This document shows, piece by piece, positions 40,474-41,029 of a stretch of DNA of 41,029 nucleotides (positions are counted from its first letter, which is position 1; each line of letters begins with the position of its first letter). The notes beneath the pieces are model-generated. The model saw only the letters and a program-made list of their open reading frames with translations. It did not search any database and was not told the DNA's origin. Position numbers and translations under genes: made by a program. This stretch comes from Tidjanibacter sp. (GTDB lineage: Bacteria; Bacteroidota; Bacteroidia; Bacteroidales; Rikenellaceae). The stretch covers positions 1 through 41,029 of the forward strand of contig JAFTUI010000011.1 of assembly GCA_017466345.1 (NCBI GenBank), given 5' to 3'.

Positions 40474-40530
40474 CTATTTCTTAGGTGGGTAGTTTGGTGC
40501 GAGAGGGTTGGAGCAAACGCTCCAACTCAT
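40474..40530 (-). CDS. Possible 18-codon leader ORF of metK
   Basis: ATG (40530-40528) through TAG (40476-40474) encodes MSWSVCSNPLAPNYPPKK. The start codon comes three bases after the conserved AAAAAG of the riboswitch, the position normally taken by the regulated start codon in SAM-II. It is out of frame with metK. Its codons overlap a strong hairpin (GTTGGAGC/GCTCCAAC, 40526-40507). There is no direct evidence of translation. Confidence 0.4.
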   Translation of the reverse strand: MSWSVCSNPLAPNYPPKK

Positions 40531-40532
40531 TG

Positions 40533-40617
40533 CTTTTTAGCACTTTTTTGCCCCTCGGCAACTCTCTTGGAGCCCCATAGGTGGCGTGGTTTGCAAGCAG
40601 CCAAATCTTTCCACGCC
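40533..40617 (-). promoter_or_regulatory. SAM-II-like riboswitch upstream of metK
   Basis: Minus strand. P1 is a perfect 7-bp stem CCACGCC/GGCGTGG (40617-40611 as GGCGTGG, with 40589-40583). Its loop is AAAGATTTGGCTGCTTGCA followed by AA, holding the SAM-II invariant pieces GATTT and TTGCA. The 3' strand contains GTGCTAAAAAGC (40543-40532), matching the conserved GCTAAAAAG. Loop GCT can pair with the following AGC to form the pseudoknot; in the classic SAM-II this pairing is made by other bases. An extra hairpin TTGCC-GAGG-GGCAA (40561-40548) is inserted in the connecting segment. The aptamer begins at the predicted transcription start. The gene downstream makes SAM, which fits. Confidence 0.8.
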
Positions 40618-40618
40618 G

Positions 40619-40648
40619 CAAAGGTACAAAAAAAGTTGAGAATTGAAA
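40619..40648 (-). promoter_or_regulatory. Promoter of metK
   Basis: Minus strand TTTC (40648-40645), 18 bases, TACCTTTG (40626-40619). The expected start site falls at about 40612-40614, the first bases of the riboswitch P1 stem. Confidence 0.7.
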
Positions 40649-40651
40649 ATT

Positions 40652-41029
40652 GAGAATTGACGAAAAAATGGTTTTTCGTCTAAAATGCTCACGCTCGGCA
40701 TAGAAAACAAGTTCTCTCTGCCCTCGCTTAATCGCATTTGCGAGAATTGAGAGTTGAAAGTTTCCCTATAAGCCTTATATGCCCTATAACCCTTATAAGC
40801 CTTAGGACTATTGACGTTAGACCTTAGACGTTAGACGTTAGACAAAGAAAACAGACCTCTCCCGCCTTCGGCACCCTCCCCTAACTTAGGGGAGGGGTAC
40901 AAGGGTTACAAGGGTTACAAGGGTTACAGGGAGTCTTTCCTTGTGACCCCTGCTATCCCTGTTACCCTTGTTATCCCTGCTATCCCTGCAACTCTTAGGA
41001 CTATTGACGTTAGACGTTAGACCGAAAAA
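40652..41029. repeat. Composite repeat region at the right edge
   Basis: No gene. 40652-40842 is copy 2 of the direct repeat at 34231-34414 (hairpin, 9-bp CCCTATAAG-type array, TTAGGACTATTGACG, GTTAGAC units). 40851-40896 is the CCTCTCCCGCCTTCGGCACC hairpin module; 40899-40930 a 9-bp GGTTACAAG array; 40943-40990 a 9-bp CCCTGCTAT-type array; 40994-41029 repeats TTAGGACTATTGACG with GTTAGAC units and stops at CCGAAAAA, the point after which E3 begins at 20347. Confidence 0.88.

Noticed and set aside
40507-40526. Hairpin in the metK leader as an intrinsic terminator
   Set aside because: It is not followed by a U-run on the minus strand.

Overview
The window reads as chromosome of a Bacteroidales bacterium, most like Rikenellaceae/Alistipes; that rank is an inference from gene content. 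Support comes from the Bacteroidetes promoter form (TTTG or TTTC, about 19 bases, TAnnTTTG) at many genes, no Shine-Dalgarno signal at most starts, a tRNA without encoded CCA, NigD-like and DUF3078-like envelope proteins, a Bacteroidetes-type tyrosine recombinase, and the succinate-to-propionate fermentation genes.

Layout. 0-8.5 kb: metallo-hydrolase, orphan tyrosine recombinase, acyl-CoA transferase, aminotransferase, gcvH-mdh, a 5'-truncated surface-protein remnant, and a four-helix-bundle protein. 8.7-20 kb: an outer-membrane DUF3078-like protein, RNase P RNA, then a plus-strand housekeeping run: queA, YgiQ-type radical SAM protein, dnaB, comM, comEC, a THUMP-like methyltransferase and kdsC. 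20.5-24.7 kb: a minus-strand operon mce-mmdA-gamma-mmdC-mmdB for sodium-pumping methylmalonyl-CoA decarboxylase. 25-30.4 kb: ROK regulator, acetyltransferase, SlyD-type isomerase, a small unknown gene, an HsdR-N nuclease-like protein, a GH2-derived likely pseudoenzyme and tRNA-Gln. 30.5-33.2 kb: a sigma factor, a membrane-anchored beta-barrel partner and a NigD-like lipoprotein. 33.5-40.4 kb: birA, dapD, a PlsC-like acyltransferase, lysC, an alpha/beta hydrolase and metK.

The genes connect. The epimerase, decarboxylase and CoA transferase make propionate while exporting Na+; BirA would biotinylate MmdC. DapD and LysC belong to the diaminopimelate/lysine pathway. MetK makes the S-adenosylmethionine used by QueA, the radical SAM protein and the methyltransferase.

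Two things stand out. First, metK has a leader that matches a SAM-II riboswitch in its conserved bases and a compensated pseudoknot, and its 3' strand abuts an 18-codon leader ORF. Second, nearly every intergenic region holds mosaics of repeats: 7-bp and 9-bp tandem arrays, large hairpins, and a structured repeat found in at least eight copies whose stems carry compensatory changes. The modules recur in a similar order at four loci and look like an undescribed composite intergenic element.
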